From positions 122,310-186,309 of the forward strand of contig VCMS01000077.1 of NCBI GenBank assembly GCA_022539475.1: DNA of 64,000 nucleotides, read 5' to 3'. Position 1 is the first letter of the stretch. Every line of letters starts with the position of its first letter. Below the pieces are notes generated by a model, which worked only from the letters and a program-made list of their open reading frames with translations, was not told the DNA's origin and searched no databases. A program made the translations under genes and the position numbers. Origin of the DNA: Gracilaria domingensis. Its lineage: Eukaryota > Rhodophyta > Florideophyceae > Gracilariales > Gracilariaceae. Below, piece after piece: positions 34,149 to 44,140 of this stretch.

Positions 34149-36138
34149 TCACTGCCATCCTGTCGAAGGACCGGCACCTCCAGGGTTGGACGGCCCCGCT
34201 TGGGGAGGCTGACTCGCGAAAGCCTGCGCGCCCAATGCCAACAGCTGGCCGAGGTCGTACATATCCGGTGGAACCGGCACCCCAAGTCCGAGGAGTTGGT
34301 TGCGCATCGCTACCACGCGAGGGTCAATATTTCCCTGCGAAGGGCCCACGCCCCAACCGATAGGAGCAACTAGCGCAGCCGCCACTCCGACAACCGGAAC
34401 TCCTGCGGAAGCCGCCGACGGGCCTCTCGTTGCCGGGTCTTCCACAGTGTCATCCATCATTGGATCGTCCTCCTCCGCTACGGAGTAATAGTTGTCAGAA
34501 AACATGAACCCAATAGGGTGATCGCTCGGAACCACTCGAGGAAGTCCGCGTACGACAAGAGCCTGCTCCTTCGGGACGGTAACTTCCTCCCAGGGATCGT
34601 AATACACGAAGTCACCGGCACCCGGATGTCTTCGCCCTGGCGAACGGTCGTAGTGCGAACGAGTGCCCCTGGGGACGTTTTCCGCCGGAACGGTACTTCA
34701 ATCAATGGAATCGATGAGATCGATAAGGCTGATGGCCTCGCTGACGTTGTCGTCCGAGCCGAGCGCGGTGTATAAGTCCAGTGATCTAATCACATTCCGT
34801 AACCTCGGAGGCAAATACCAAACACTGTTTCGGTCATATGCTTCCCATAGCATAAACGCGGCAACGCGAGCGGCCCATTCGGCGATGAAGAGCATCCAAT
34901 ACTCCGAGTGCGGATTCGAAATCATGCGCGACCCCACATAGGAGATGCACGGAGGCAATTCCGGGAAACACCCGCGTGGTACCTCATAGTGAGCCCACCA
35001 CAATGGGAGTGGAGCGAATCGACCCGCTAGTGTGTCCGGACGCAAACGTTCAACCTCCATGTTCTGGTGTGGAATCAGATACCCGAACCGGGATCGCCAC
35101 TTGCGTTCGTTTCGCAATCGGTGGAAGAAGCTTCCCTCTCCCGAAGGGCGATGTAGATATCGGAACTCCGCTCGCAGGATAGGCCTGTTGAACAGGAGAA
35201 TTTCCGTCGGCATCGACTCCGGGAAGTTTTCCGACGCTTGAAAGTCTGCGAGGTTCGCGCCATACTTGATCTCTCCGTAAGTTCGGAACCGGGAAAGGTC
35301 GAACCCGTATGACTTGGAAATTCTCTCGGGGAACGAGGCTCGGTCCTTCCGAAAGTATGCCATTCGCGCCATAGACACGCGCGCTTCATCCAGCGTTTCG
35401 TATCCACGGCCGCGCCGTTTTCGTGACAACACGTGAGGTGCAACCGCCACGCGGTGTCCCCAATCCCAGGAATCCACCATATCTCGGTGCAGGACGCCAG
35501 GCAGCATACCGTTCTCGGTGTATGAATCCATCAACGGACTGTTGCGAACCGCTGTCGGGTGAAACCAGGGCGCTCTGGAATAGGCCCAGCTTCCTCCGGT
35601 AGTCGGATCTTGAACAAGGAGCGATTCACGCGCTATCCAGCCAGCTGCCCACCATATCTCGGTGCATGACGCCAGGCAGCATACCGTTCTCGGTGTATGA
35701 ATCCATCAACGGACTGTTGCGAACCGCTGTCGGGTGAAACCAGGGCGCTCTGAAATAGGCCCAGCTTCCTCCGGTAGTCGGATCTTGAACAAGGAGCGAT
35801 TCACGCGCTATCCAGCCAGCTGGAGTCGCTAGCAAGGGCACCGCCTAGGCGAAATTCCACGCCGCGACGTCGACCGGATTCGGTGTAGAGGTGTGATGTT
35901 GACTCTGAGGCAGAGGAGCGGAGGCGAAACAACCAAGATACCCTGTCGCAGGAGTTGCGGGACCCGAAACGTTCGGAACCCCGGCTTGAGAAGGCTGCTC
36001 GTCGCCCTGGTGAGGGTTCATCGAATCGCCGATCGCAGAAGAGACTTCAAGTACTGAATCGTCTGAGTGCAGAGAAGCTGAGTGCGCTTGCGCGTGCGTC
36101 TCGTTGTGACGAGGAATCGGAATCTCGGATATGTCCAT
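34149..36138 (-). pseudogene. Antisense gene of element 2 (unknown family)
   Basis: Read from ATG 36,138, about 80 bases from the 3' LTR. The N-terminus is disordered, with SAPLPQSQHH (compare SVPLPQSAAA in element 1). A globular part follows: VDSWDWGHRVAVAP, RPILRAEFRYLHRP, RFAPLPLWWAHYEVP, FPELPPCISYVGS, IAEWAARVAAFMLWEAYD and AISLIDLIDSID. The last section (34,607-34,149) is an acidic then Gly/Pro/Ala-rich tail. The core frame 35,534-34,698 is uninterrupted for 278 codons. A 175-base tandem duplication (35,474-35,823) and frameshifts near 34,650 and 35,840 break the gene. It is Trp-rich and has no clear membrane helix or zinc motif. I recognise no family. Additional antisense genes at this position are known from some plant Ty3/gypsy elements, but I cannot show homology. 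Confidence 0.6.
35474..35823. repeat. 175-base tandem duplication
   Basis: The segment 35,474-35,648 (CCACCATATCTCGGTGCAGG onward) is repeated at 35,649-35,823 with only about two differences (AGGACG/ATGACG and CTGGAATAG/CTGAAATAG). It lies inside the antisense gene and is absent from element 1, so it is a recent replication or repair event. Confidence 0.9.
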
Positions 36139-36205
36139 GGTGGACCGCGCCTATATACTCGCTCGCTGATGAGTCTTCGCTTGCAAACCGGATGTTTCCT
36201 GCGCT

Positions 36206-36218
36206 AAGGAGGGGGATA
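36206..36218 (+). promoter_or_regulatory. Polypurine tract of element 2
   Basis: AAGGAGGGGGATA directly precedes the LTR start TGTAGAGCAAAACG, as in element 1 at 9833-9846. Confidence 0.75.
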
Positions 36219-37201
36219 TGTAGAGCAAAACGTGCTCGCCCGATACACGGGGATTTTTTTCATAAACCCCTGGTAAGGATGGTTCCGGGTACTCGGAAGG
36301 TATGAATACTGGCCCACGGATGGGATGCTTTTTGGCAGTATTGAGGCATGGCACCCTGAGGGGTCGGCCATGACGTGGCGCAGATGAGTATTGGTCGCGT
36401 CTACGCGTGTGTAGGAATGGGTGTGTTCACACATGTTGTGTTATGAATGTCGAATAGTTTACTGGCCGCTGCCGCGGGTTGCACACCTTCCACGTGTATG
36501 GACCTGCACAAGCGTGCACTTTATTTATTTAATTTAGTTTAACTAAGTAATCGGTTACGATATAAGGAGGTGACCTCGCGGCCACCTCCGCCCCTCAGTA
36601 AAGGGTAACCGAGTTCGGCTCTGAACTGTTTCGCCATCGCGAAGTGCACAACTCCTTCCGGAGAAACACCGCGTACGGTACGACTCAGCTTCATCCCTCG
36701 GGATCATTCAGGCAATACTGACCATTGTGGCCTTACCTTCGGGCTCTTTTATTCCGTGTCTTCGGACTGTTCTTGTTTCTTATTTGTGCAGTTGTACTGC
36801 TTTCACCACAATTGGTAGCGTTTCCATCTCTGTATAGAGTTGTGCCCCGTGGGCTTAATACACATCGTCGTCTCCCGACGCCGGGTCTGTTGCCGCTTGC
36901 CGCACGTCCCGCCGCGGGATTCCTCTCTTTTCCCCCTTTGGTTTCCCTTCTTTTTCCCCCTTTTGCCTAGGGCTTACACCACTCTACGGTACTTTCCTCC
37001 TTGACCATTACGTCAACTTTCGCCAGATTCCTGGATCAGGCCCGTTCACCCCCCAACCTCCGTAGGTATAATCCGTACCAAGGGCGGTCTTACACCCGCA
37101 CTATCCGTGTTCGGAGGGCTCACCACTGAGTTCACCTCGTCTAGAGGGCACGGACTCGAACGCCTTGAGAGACGATCCCATCGCTGGGGTTTTGCTCTAC
37201 A
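36219..37201 (+). repeat. Complete 3' LTR of element 2 (983 bp)
   Basis: It starts TGTAGAGCAAAACG and ends GGTTTTGCTCTACA, an inverted terminal repeat of about 12-13 bases with the TG...CA ends of LTRs. It holds a GATATAAGG TATA-like box at about 36,559, a GAGGTGACCTCGCGGCCACCTC hairpin and a C/T-rich segment at 36,905-36,966. The flanking bases after the end are ACAAC. The subfamily differs from the LTR at 9847. Confidence 0.85.
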
Positions 37202-37515
37202 ACAACAGCTTGAATTGGAAGGGAGTAATGCCTTTTTCGACAATAAAAAGCGGCAGCAAATCGGCATGATAGCTTTCTTATCTTTTTCGCTATGCAATCT
37301 ATGGCTCTTATGCAGCGTGTAAATGGGCTTCCGTTATTTCGTGAATGTCTAAAACGTTTCGAAAGACGCTCTAACACGTCAAAGTATCCCAGAAAGTGTC
37401 ATTACCGTCATTACCACATTGCACGTTTCATGAAAGACGGCGTACGGTGTTGATGCACCTACACCAAATCCGATCACAATATCGATATTAATAGAGCCTG
37501 AAAGCATCCGTTAGG

Positions 37516-37842
37516 CTACCGCAAGTTTTTTCTTTGCGATATAGCTGGTCTGCGTGATCGGCGGCCAATTTTCATATTCTTTTCCAGAGAATGTGAAACC
37601 TTGAAATTTAGCTTGTCGAATACATCTTTTTTCATTCCAAGTGCCTTCTTGAAAGACTTAGCATTGAGAGTAGGCTCTAAATCTCCAAATGATCTGGTGA
37701 GGCGCACTAGAAATGGCTGTCGAGCTGCTACGGGCTTCTGGAGCATTTGCGTCTGCAATACTGATATAGAAGTTTGCACTAAATTTAGTGTTTTAGCAGC
37801 TTGAGTAAAGATCAAATTAGAAGCCTTTTGGATTGCTATCAT
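37516..37842 (-). pseudogene. Possible PIF/Harbinger-like transposase fragment
   Basis: A 108-codon minus-strand frame contains FKKALGMKKDVFDKLNFKVS followed by a basic stretch (GRRSRRPAISQRKNLR). Position and pattern resemble the N-terminal FRMxxxxFxxL block and the following basic IPxxxRL segment of Harbinger (HARBI1-like) transposases. The DDE core is not present. It sits just outside the LTR, in AT-richer DNA. A weak call that rests on a short pattern. Confidence 0.3.
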
Positions 37843-38030
37843 GTTGAAAGTATTGAAACTGCAGTGGTATTATCTGTAAGAAGAGCTGTTACATGTATGC
37901 CGAAAGCATTAAAGTTTGTTAGAAGCACTGCGACAATGTATCAGCTAGAAGCAGTAGAATTGATTGCGTTGGGCTTTTTCTGTGTTTTATGTGCTCATTG
38001 GAAGTCTGGTTAAAAGATGATGCTGTGTGG

Positions 38031-38170
38031 ATCACGGAGCAGTCGTTGGCGGTAGCACGGAAAAGGAGGTGCAAGGGGCTTTGGCGGTACGCGGAGCACG
38101 GAGCAGTCGTTGGTGGCCGAAGGGCTCTGGCGGTACGCGGATCAGGGAGCAGTCGTTGACGGCCGAAATC
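38031..38170 (+). repeat. Imperfect direct repeats (GGAGCAGTCGTTG family)
   Basis: Three units begin at 38,031, 38,095 and 38,141, each with (A)TCACGGAGCAGTCGTTGG-type sequence; the first two end in TTTGGCGGTACGCGG or CTGGCGGTACGCGG. Unit lengths are about 64, 46 and 30 bases. No coding function is seen. Confidence 0.75.
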
Positions 38171-39125
38171 GAGACGCATAGTACTGATGGATCAAGAGCA
38201 TTGTAGCGAAATTTAAGTGGCTTATCAAAGAAGAAACGTGTGTCATGTGGACACGACAGACATTAAATTACTCTACATGATTCTTTGAGGATCTCAAAGT
38301 ATGCGTCAACACAACGCAACGTCAACACTTGTTAAGAACGGCCCTCAGTACTGAGATAATTGCTTCTACTTGATCTGTTATGGCGAAGAAGGAGAAAATG
38401 TGCGTTTATTTATCCAAAAAGCTGTCCCAGCACGACCGCTTGTCCCAAAGCGAAGGCACACGATGATACTGTGTTTGTTTTGGTCCGGCGCTCTGAAACC
38501 GGGTTAGAACAAATAGTGAAGTAAATTTATTGTGATGTATCTCCGTGCTTCTGTATTTCATTTCACAGAATCACTCATTCGATGGCATAACAAAGTAACT
38601 GCTTTTGTGGTTGCGAGATGGACTGCTCGAAATGGCGATTACACAAAGAAACGCATGTCACCGTAAAGCTCTCGTACCTGTTTGCAAGTGGGGTTGAAAT
38701 CATAAGTTGCTTTCAACCTTGTCCAATACTGCAATGAACGATTGCTGACTACGTGTAGCGGATTGCAACCAACCGTAGCACTGAAGCACTGATCTGTGAA
38801 GGGGAGTCTGCGACCATCGACTACGGTTTGTCGCTCGTGACGTGAACATGTAAACTTTGTCCTCCATTACGCTCGGTTGAGAATGTTGCAGACTTGAGGT
38901 TCACCCTACGGAGCAATGTTGTGCATGCGTTGCGCTTATCGATATCGACAGGACGTTGTCAATCTTTAATCTTGACCTGAAGTGGCTTCAACAAGCAGAG
39001 ATAAGTTAGCCCTTTTACTCCTTACAGCGAGGTCATAATCATGTTTTCCGCGATTGCGTCGAGCGCAGTCTCATGTGCAGGTGCTGCTCCAATCCCGAAT
39101 ATTACGAGTTGAACCTTTTTCAGAG
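38171..39125. other. Intergenic region, no gene seen
   Basis: Only short stop-rich frames on both strands. It marks the transition from the transposon mosaic to the gene-dense half and includes the 3' flank of the NYN gene. Confidence 0.5.
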
Positions 39126-40121
39126 CTAGTCCAGATCAAACACCTTCTTGAAACTATATGTCATGCGACGGTTCTTTACATATTCGTACAGCTCATCAAG
39201 CTCTTCCGGCGACACCTCAACATCTTTCGGCGTCTTCACCTTTCGTTTCTGCTCATAGCGCCGGTTCGAGAGAATTGCGCAGTTGTTATTCTTTGCAAAC
39301 GTCAACATTTCCCATGCATAGAGCCCCTTACTGTCGGTGAATTGAAGAAACCCTCGTTCTTTAATGTGCTTCAAAACACATGGATCATCTGCAAGTCTCT
39401 TAGTCTTTGAACCAATGTCCACGTAACTACTTGGCACGAATGCCATTGGTTTCATTCCGCGCTTGTACAGATCCTTGAGCGCTCGCACCACGTTGACCGA
39501 GCGGAAGCCCTTGCGGTCATGATACTTGGCTAGGTCCCAACCATCTACAACTATGCCATAGGTGCGCTCAGGCTCGCCTTCAGCTGGCTCAAGGCCATCA
39601 AGCTCTGCAGAGGGCTCTTTCGGTGCGGACGAAACTGGCTTTTCGCTACTGGCAGCGGGGTGCGATTCAGCGGCCGTTATATCCAGCACCGAACTCTTCT
39701 TCGAAGAAGATTTGACCTTGTCAGCGCGCGCTGAGGAAGGCAACACTGTGCTCTTCTTCGACGACGACTTGTGCGCGGACGAATGATGCGCATCAGATTT
39801 CGACGGACGAGACACATGAGCAGACGAGGCACCACTGTCGTTCATGCCAGCACTTTGCTCCGCCGACTGCGCACTGCCGTGCGGAGATGCAGATTGGGAG
39901 CGCGCTGGCGCGCTGTGCTGTGGGGAAGCATGCGAAGACGACTTGCTCTTCGACTTGGACGCCGAAACCTGGGGCGCAGACTCACTCTTCTTGTGCGCCC
40001 GCGACGACATGGGAACCATCTTGCACTTGTACGTGCGGCACGGCGCGCACTTGAGCGCGTCTCTCTTCGCGCAGCACTGCGCGCAAAGCGCGCCGAGCTG
40101 AAGCGCTCTCTTCTCGTCCAT
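39126..40121 (-). CDS. Zc3h12a/Regnase-like NYN domain protein
   Basis: 331 residues from ATG 40,121. The N-terminus (1-35) is Cys-rich (CAQCCAKRDALKCAPC), followed by a long Ser/Lys/His-rich disordered region (36-185) and a C-terminal domain (187-325). That domain has the order of Zc3h12a-type NYN ribonucleases: IVVDGWDLAKY (VIDGSNVA in the family), MAFVPSSYVD, DDPCVLKHIKERGFLQFTDS, then CAILSNRRY where the family has VSNDxY. The first Asp is kept, but the later acidic positions look replaced (SNRR for SND, no DDRF block), so RNA cleavage is doubtful; RNA binding remains possible. In-frame Cys codons continue upstream of the ATG (CCSTC) as far as a stop, so the true N-terminus may be longer. 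Divergent from MCM2. Confidence 0.65.
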   Translation of the reverse strand: MDEKRALQLGALCAQCCAKRDALKCAPCRTYKCKMVPMSSRAHKKSESAPQVSASKSKSKSSSHASPQHSAPARSQSASPHGSAQSAEQSAGMNDSGASSAHVSRPSKSDAHHSSAHKSSSKKSTVLPSSARADKVKSSSKKSSVLDITAAESHPAASSEKPVSSAPKEPSAELDGLEPAEGEPERTYGIVVDGWDLAKYHDRKGFRSVNVVRALKDLYKRGMKPMAFVPSSYVDIGSKTKRLADDPCVLKHIKERGFLQFTDSKGLYAWEMLTFAKNNNCAILSNRRYEQKRKVKTPKDVEVSPEELDELYEYVKNRRMTYSFKKVFDLD

Positions 40122-40617
40122 TCCGCGCGCGGGGGCAACTTGGCACGTCGAGCAGCAGCCGCCCTGGCGAGGAAGCAGCGCGCACCCGCCTGCTCGCGCC
40201 CATGTGGTGGGCGATATTTATGCGTCGCGCGTGGCTCGCCAGCCCGCGCGCACAGAGCGGTGGTAAGCCCGGCGGGGCGCGTGGCACCACGCGGAACGCG
40301 CCGATATGACTTGGCGCACGTGCTCCGGCAGGCGCTGCCCTCTCTGCAGAGATCCCCTCAGCGAGCGGCGCCAGCTCCCGCGTCTGACAGCTCTGTAAGC
40401 CACGCTCGTACCGATGCGATCGTCGTGGTTTTGGCGGGAAATGCGAATACCGAAGGGTGCGAGAGTAATGGCGGGCGCGTTGCGTTTCCCGCGCAAGCGA
40501 CGTAAAGGCGGGCGACTGTGGGCGCGCCCCGTGTGCCGCCGCTTCTTCGTCACACCACGCGCACTTGCTCTCCTCGGCTCCGACCGACGTTTCGCTCCTT
40601 AGCTCCCTCTGCCCATC
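40122..40617. promoter_or_regulatory. Shared divergent promoter of NYN gene and MCM2
   Basis: 496 GC-rich bases separate the two start codons. Two E2F/DP-type sites are present: TTTGGCGGGAAA at 40,430-40,441 and TTTCCCGC at 40,485-40,492, that is about 180 and 130 bases before the MCM2 ATG. Genes of the replication licensing complex are classic E2F targets in plants and animals, so G1/S control of MCM2 is likely. Whether the NYN gene responds as well is open. Confidence 0.6.
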
Positions 40618-43500
40618 ATGTCGAATCGCCGCTCTTCCACCGACGACACCGCCGACCCGGCGCCGCCCACGGGCTCCGCCACGGGCGGACGCGCCCCCTC
40701 TTCCTTTGCTCCTCTCGACTCCTCCCACAACCCGCTGCCAGAGTCGGATGACATCGAACTGGGGCATGAGTTCACGGTCGACGCAGACGCGGCCGAGGCG
40801 AACATCCTCACCAACAACCCCGAGGACGAGGAAGATGAAGGGGAAGATCTTCTTGGAGATGATATGGCCAACGACTATCGCCCGCTTGAGCAGCTTGATC
40901 GCTATGAGGTTGATCAGGCCGCTGAGAATGATGACGTCGCTCCGATGAGCGTTGCTGCTAGGAGGCGCGCGGAGCGTGAGCTGAACCGACGCGATATCCA
41001 GTCCCGCCGCAATGATCAACGCGGCATGGGCGCCGATGTTCGCATGAATGACTCGGATTCTGAGGAAGAAGGTGTGGCTGGCTTCCAAGGTCGTCGCAAC
41101 AGACGCCTTGCCATCGTTGCCGGAAGTCGCGGTCTTCCCGACAACGCCGCTGATGCTGAAGCTACTGGTGCACAAAATGGCTCGCAGACGCCGGTTCTCA
41201 GCTTCGGTCAGGAAGAAATGCACGTTTCCATGCGAGATGAGCCCATTGATTTGGATGCCACTGCCTTCCGCGATCAGCCCATCTCTCAAATCGTGCAAGA
41301 AGAGAGGGTTAAGAGCGAGCTTGCCAGAAGGTTTGAAAGCTTTCTGAAGAGCTTTACCGATCAGAAGACTGAGTCGTTCGTGTACATGGACCGTATTCGA
41401 GCCATGGCTGCGAACAATGCCCAGAGTCTTGTTATCGACTTTCGTCATTTCACGCTGGCTGAGCCCACGGTTGCGACATGGCTTGCGGATGCCCCGACTC
41501 CAATCCTTGAGATTTACAACCAGGTCGCCACTGCCCTAACTTTCACCATTTTCAAACACTATTCCCGAGTCAAGCCGGAAATATATGTTCGCATTGCCGA
41601 CTTTCCCATCCTGGACAATCTAAGGGACATTCGCCATGTCCATCTCAACACGCTCATCAAGGTCAGCGGTGTGGTCACTCGTCGTTCAAGCGTGTTTCCT
41701 CATCTTCGAAATGTCAGGCTCAATTGCGAAAAGTGCCACAGAGTGTTGACCCCTCCAGCCATGTCCACTTTGAGACCAGAGCGGAGCATACGCGCATGTC
41801 CGGAATGCGAATCGAGGGGTCCGTTTACTATCAACTCTGAACTAAGTTCCTTCGGCAACTTCCAAAAGCTCACTTTGCAAGAGAGACCAGGATCTGTTCC
41901 GGCCGGTCGCTTGCCGAGGTACAAGGAGATCATCGTGCTCGATGACCTTATCGATTGTGCGAGACCTGGTGAAGAGGTTGAGGTAACCGGCACCTATCGA
42001 CATAACATGGATGCCTCCATTAACATTCAGAACGGCTTCCCTGTCTTCTCGACAATAATAGAAGCAAACTACGTCCGCAAGGTAGAAGACGCTCATGCAG
42101 AAAGCGAGCTTACCGATGACGACGTCGCTGAGATCCGAAAACTATCTCGAGATCCCCGTATTGCTGAGAGAATGTTTGCATCGATTGCGCCAAGTATATA
42201 CGGTCATTCGAACATCAAGCGTGCATTGGCCTTGGCATTATTCGGGGGACAAGCTAAAGAAGTTGGGGAGAAGCATCGTATTCGAGGTGATATCAACTGT
42301 TTACTTCTTGGTGATCCAGGAACGGCAAAGTCACAGTTTCTCAAGTATGTTGAGAAAACGGCTAACCGAGCTGTGTACACGACTGGAAAGGGCGCATCTG
42401 CGGTTGGTTTGACTGCAGTGGTGCACAAAGATCCGGTAACAAGGGAATGGACTCTCGAGGGAGGCGCCTTGGTGCTAGCTGATAGAGGTGTATGTCTCAT
42501 TGACGAGTTCGACAAAATGAATGATACTGATCGTACTTCAATTCATGAAGCAATGGAACAGCAGAGCATTTCGGTGTCTAAGGCTGGCATCGTTACAACC
42601 CTCCAGGCTAGGTGCTCGGTATTCGCCGCAGCAAATCCCCTGAAGGGGCGGTATGATCCTTCGATCTCTTTCTACGACAATGTGGACTTGACGGAACCAA
42701 TTCTGTCTCGTTTTGACGTTCTATGTGTCGTACGAGATACAGTCGACGCCTCAAAGGACGAAACTCTGGCCAAGTTTGTCGTAGGTTCTCACATGAAGTC
42801 ACACCCACAGCTAGTCGAGGATGATGAGGATTCTGAGGATGGCGAAAGCAAAAAGAATGAAGTTGTTGAATATGGCTCCACTTCTGTAGAGCTTATCCCT
42901 CAGCCCATGCTTCGAAAGTACTTGAGATACGCCAGAAGAGCAGTTGCGCCAAAGCTCAGCAATATGGATAAGGAAAAGGTTACTTCATTGTACATCGATT
43001 TGCGAAGGGAATCCACGTCCTCCGGTGGAATGCCGATTGCTCTTCGACACTTGGAATCCATCATCCGATTGGCTGAAAGCAACGCTAGGCTTCACTTGCG
43101 CGAATATGTTCGTGATGATGATATCAACACAGCTATCGCAGTGATTTTGGAATCGTTCTTTGCCAGCCAGAAGTATTCGTTGATGCGGCAAATGCGTCGC
43201 AGATTCCACAAGTATCTCTCGTTCCGCAGGGATGACAACGAGCTATTACTTTATATTTTGAATGGCCTCGTCAGGGATTATTCATCAACGCAACTGGCCG
43301 TTCAAGACGAGAAGGACAGCGAGGAAGCTTCAGGCAGCGATCGACAACGGCGACGAGTTGAAGTTGACATGGAAGACTTCGAGGCGAGAGCTCGGGAACT
43401 GAATGTGTATACGTGCCAGAGGTTCTACGAAAGTTCTTTGTTCAAGAAATGGAATTTCTCTGTGGACCAGAGTCGTCAAGTCATCTTAAAGGCGCTGTAG
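40618..43500 (+). CDS. MCM2: DNA replication licensing factor MCM2
   Basis: 960 residues in one uninterrupted exon. Subunit of the MCM2-7 helicase, loaded on origins in G1 and activated with CDC45 and GINS. The acidic N-terminal tail (1-170), as in other MCM2 proteins, is the histone- and kinase-contacting part. A C4 zinc finger lies at about 370-400 (CEKC...CPEC). The AAA+ module shows Walker A GDPGTAKSQ at 565, the MCM Walker B CLIDEFDKMND at 626-636 and the arginine finger SRFD at 697-700. The C-terminal part ends in a winged-helix-like region. MCM2 rather than MCM4/6/7 is chosen from the acidic tail, the length and the DDNELLLYILNGLVRDY-type C-terminus. The ATG at 40,618 is the first in frame. 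Two E2F-type sites lie upstream. Confidence 0.96.
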   Translation: MSNRRSSTDDTADPAPPTGSATGGRAPSSFAPLDSSHNPLPESDDIELGHEFTVDADAAEANILTNNPEDEEDEGEDLLGDDMANDYRPLEQLDRYEVDQAAENDDVAPMSVAARRRAERELNRRDIQSRRNDQRGMGADVRMNDSDSEEEGVAGFQGRRNRRLAIVAGSRGLPDNAADAEATGAQNGSQTPVLSFGQEEMHVSMRDEPIDLDATAFRDQPISQIVQEERVKSELARRFESFLKSFTDQKTESFVYMDRIRAMAANNAQSLVIDFRHFTLAEPTVATWLADAPTPILEIYNQVATALTFTIFKHYSRVKPEIYVRIADFPILDNLRDIRHVHLNTLIKVSGVVTRRSSVFPHLRNVRLNCEKCHRVLTPPAMSTLRPERSIRACPECESRGPFTINSELSSFGNFQKLTLQERPGSVPAGRLPRYKEIIVLDDLIDCARPGEEVEVTGTYRHNMDASINIQNGFPVFSTIIEANYVRKVEDAHAESELTDDDVAEIRKLSRDPRIAERMFASIAPSIYGHSNIKRALALALFGGQAKEVGEKHRIRGDINCLLLGDPGTAKSQFLKYVEKTANRAVYTTGKGASAVGLTAVVHKDPVTREWTLEGGALVLADRGVCLIDEFDKMNDTDRTSIHEAMEQQSISVSKAGIVTTLQARCSVFAAANPLKGRYDPSISFYDNVDLTEPILSRFDVLCVVRDTVDASKDETLAKFVVGSHMKSHPQLVEDDEDSEDGESKKNEVVEYGSTSVELIPQPMLRKYLRYARRAVAPKLSNMDKEKVTSLYIDLRRESTSSGGMPIALRHLESIIRLAESNARLHLREYVRDDDINTAIAVILESFFASQKYSLMRQMRRRFHKYLSFRRDDNELLLYILNGLVRDYSSTQLAVQDEKDSEEASGSDRQRRRVEVDMEDFEARARELNVYTCQRFYESSLFKKWNFSVDQSRQVILKAL

Positions 43501-44140
43501 AGTTTCCCCCCTTTGAATGAAAACTGTTGTAAAGAAATATCGTTCTCCTCTAAAGGAAACCAACTTTTAAGGTCTCATACCATTCCGGTATGTCATCACA
43601 TGTTCATAAGCTCCGACACATCTATCAGTCCTGTTCAGATACGTTCAAGTCTATCGCTGCAATAATCTGACTCCTTTGGATGCAATGCAGAGGCAAGGAT
43701 TTCCCCAGAACTCCATTTGGGGATACTGGGTCTTCTTCCACTCTACTTCAATTCCCAGACTGAGCTAGCCTCTTGCAAAGAATGCCTCCTGTCCTGCACA
43801 TACGTAACCGATAAAGAAATTTACAAAGACAAACTCGTTTACGCAAATAGTGTTGAACAGAGTCAAGCGGTGAGAGTCTTTCAAGATTTTCATGAACAGT
43901 ATCGCTGTACAGATTTTCGCTTCTCTCCCGCATGCAAATCGAGACTGACGTCAATCAAAGCTGCTCGACTTACGATAAGAAGCTTCTTACGCGTTAATTA
44001 GTTCTACACACTAAAGTACACCAAAAGTAAGACATGATGGGGGTCAAAATTAAGCATACAATGACGCGGGATTTGCAGCTACTTCACCGCCTTGTCGTCA
44101 TCGACAAAAATATGTCCCCAGTATCTGCTCTATCATTTCC
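43501..44140. other. Intergenic region between convergent MCM2 and SAC3-like genes
   Basis: Contains the 3' flanks of both genes. A 94-codon plus frame (43,717-44,001) shows no motif or codon pattern that would support a gene. Nothing else seen. Confidence 0.5.

Noticed and set aside
34086-34775. Plus-strand frames opposite the antisense gene of element 2
   Set aside because: They are not matched in element 1, whereas the minus-strand frames are.
39982-41448. 488-codon minus-strand frame overlapping MCM2 and its promoter
   Set aside because: It is the complement of the clear MCM2 reading frame and of GC-rich promoter DNA; composition is Arg/Ala-rich with no motif.
43717-44001. 94-codon plus-strand gene between MCM2 and the SAC3-like gene
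   Set aside because: No motif, no supporting codon pattern, and it lies in the 3' flank of two convergent genes.
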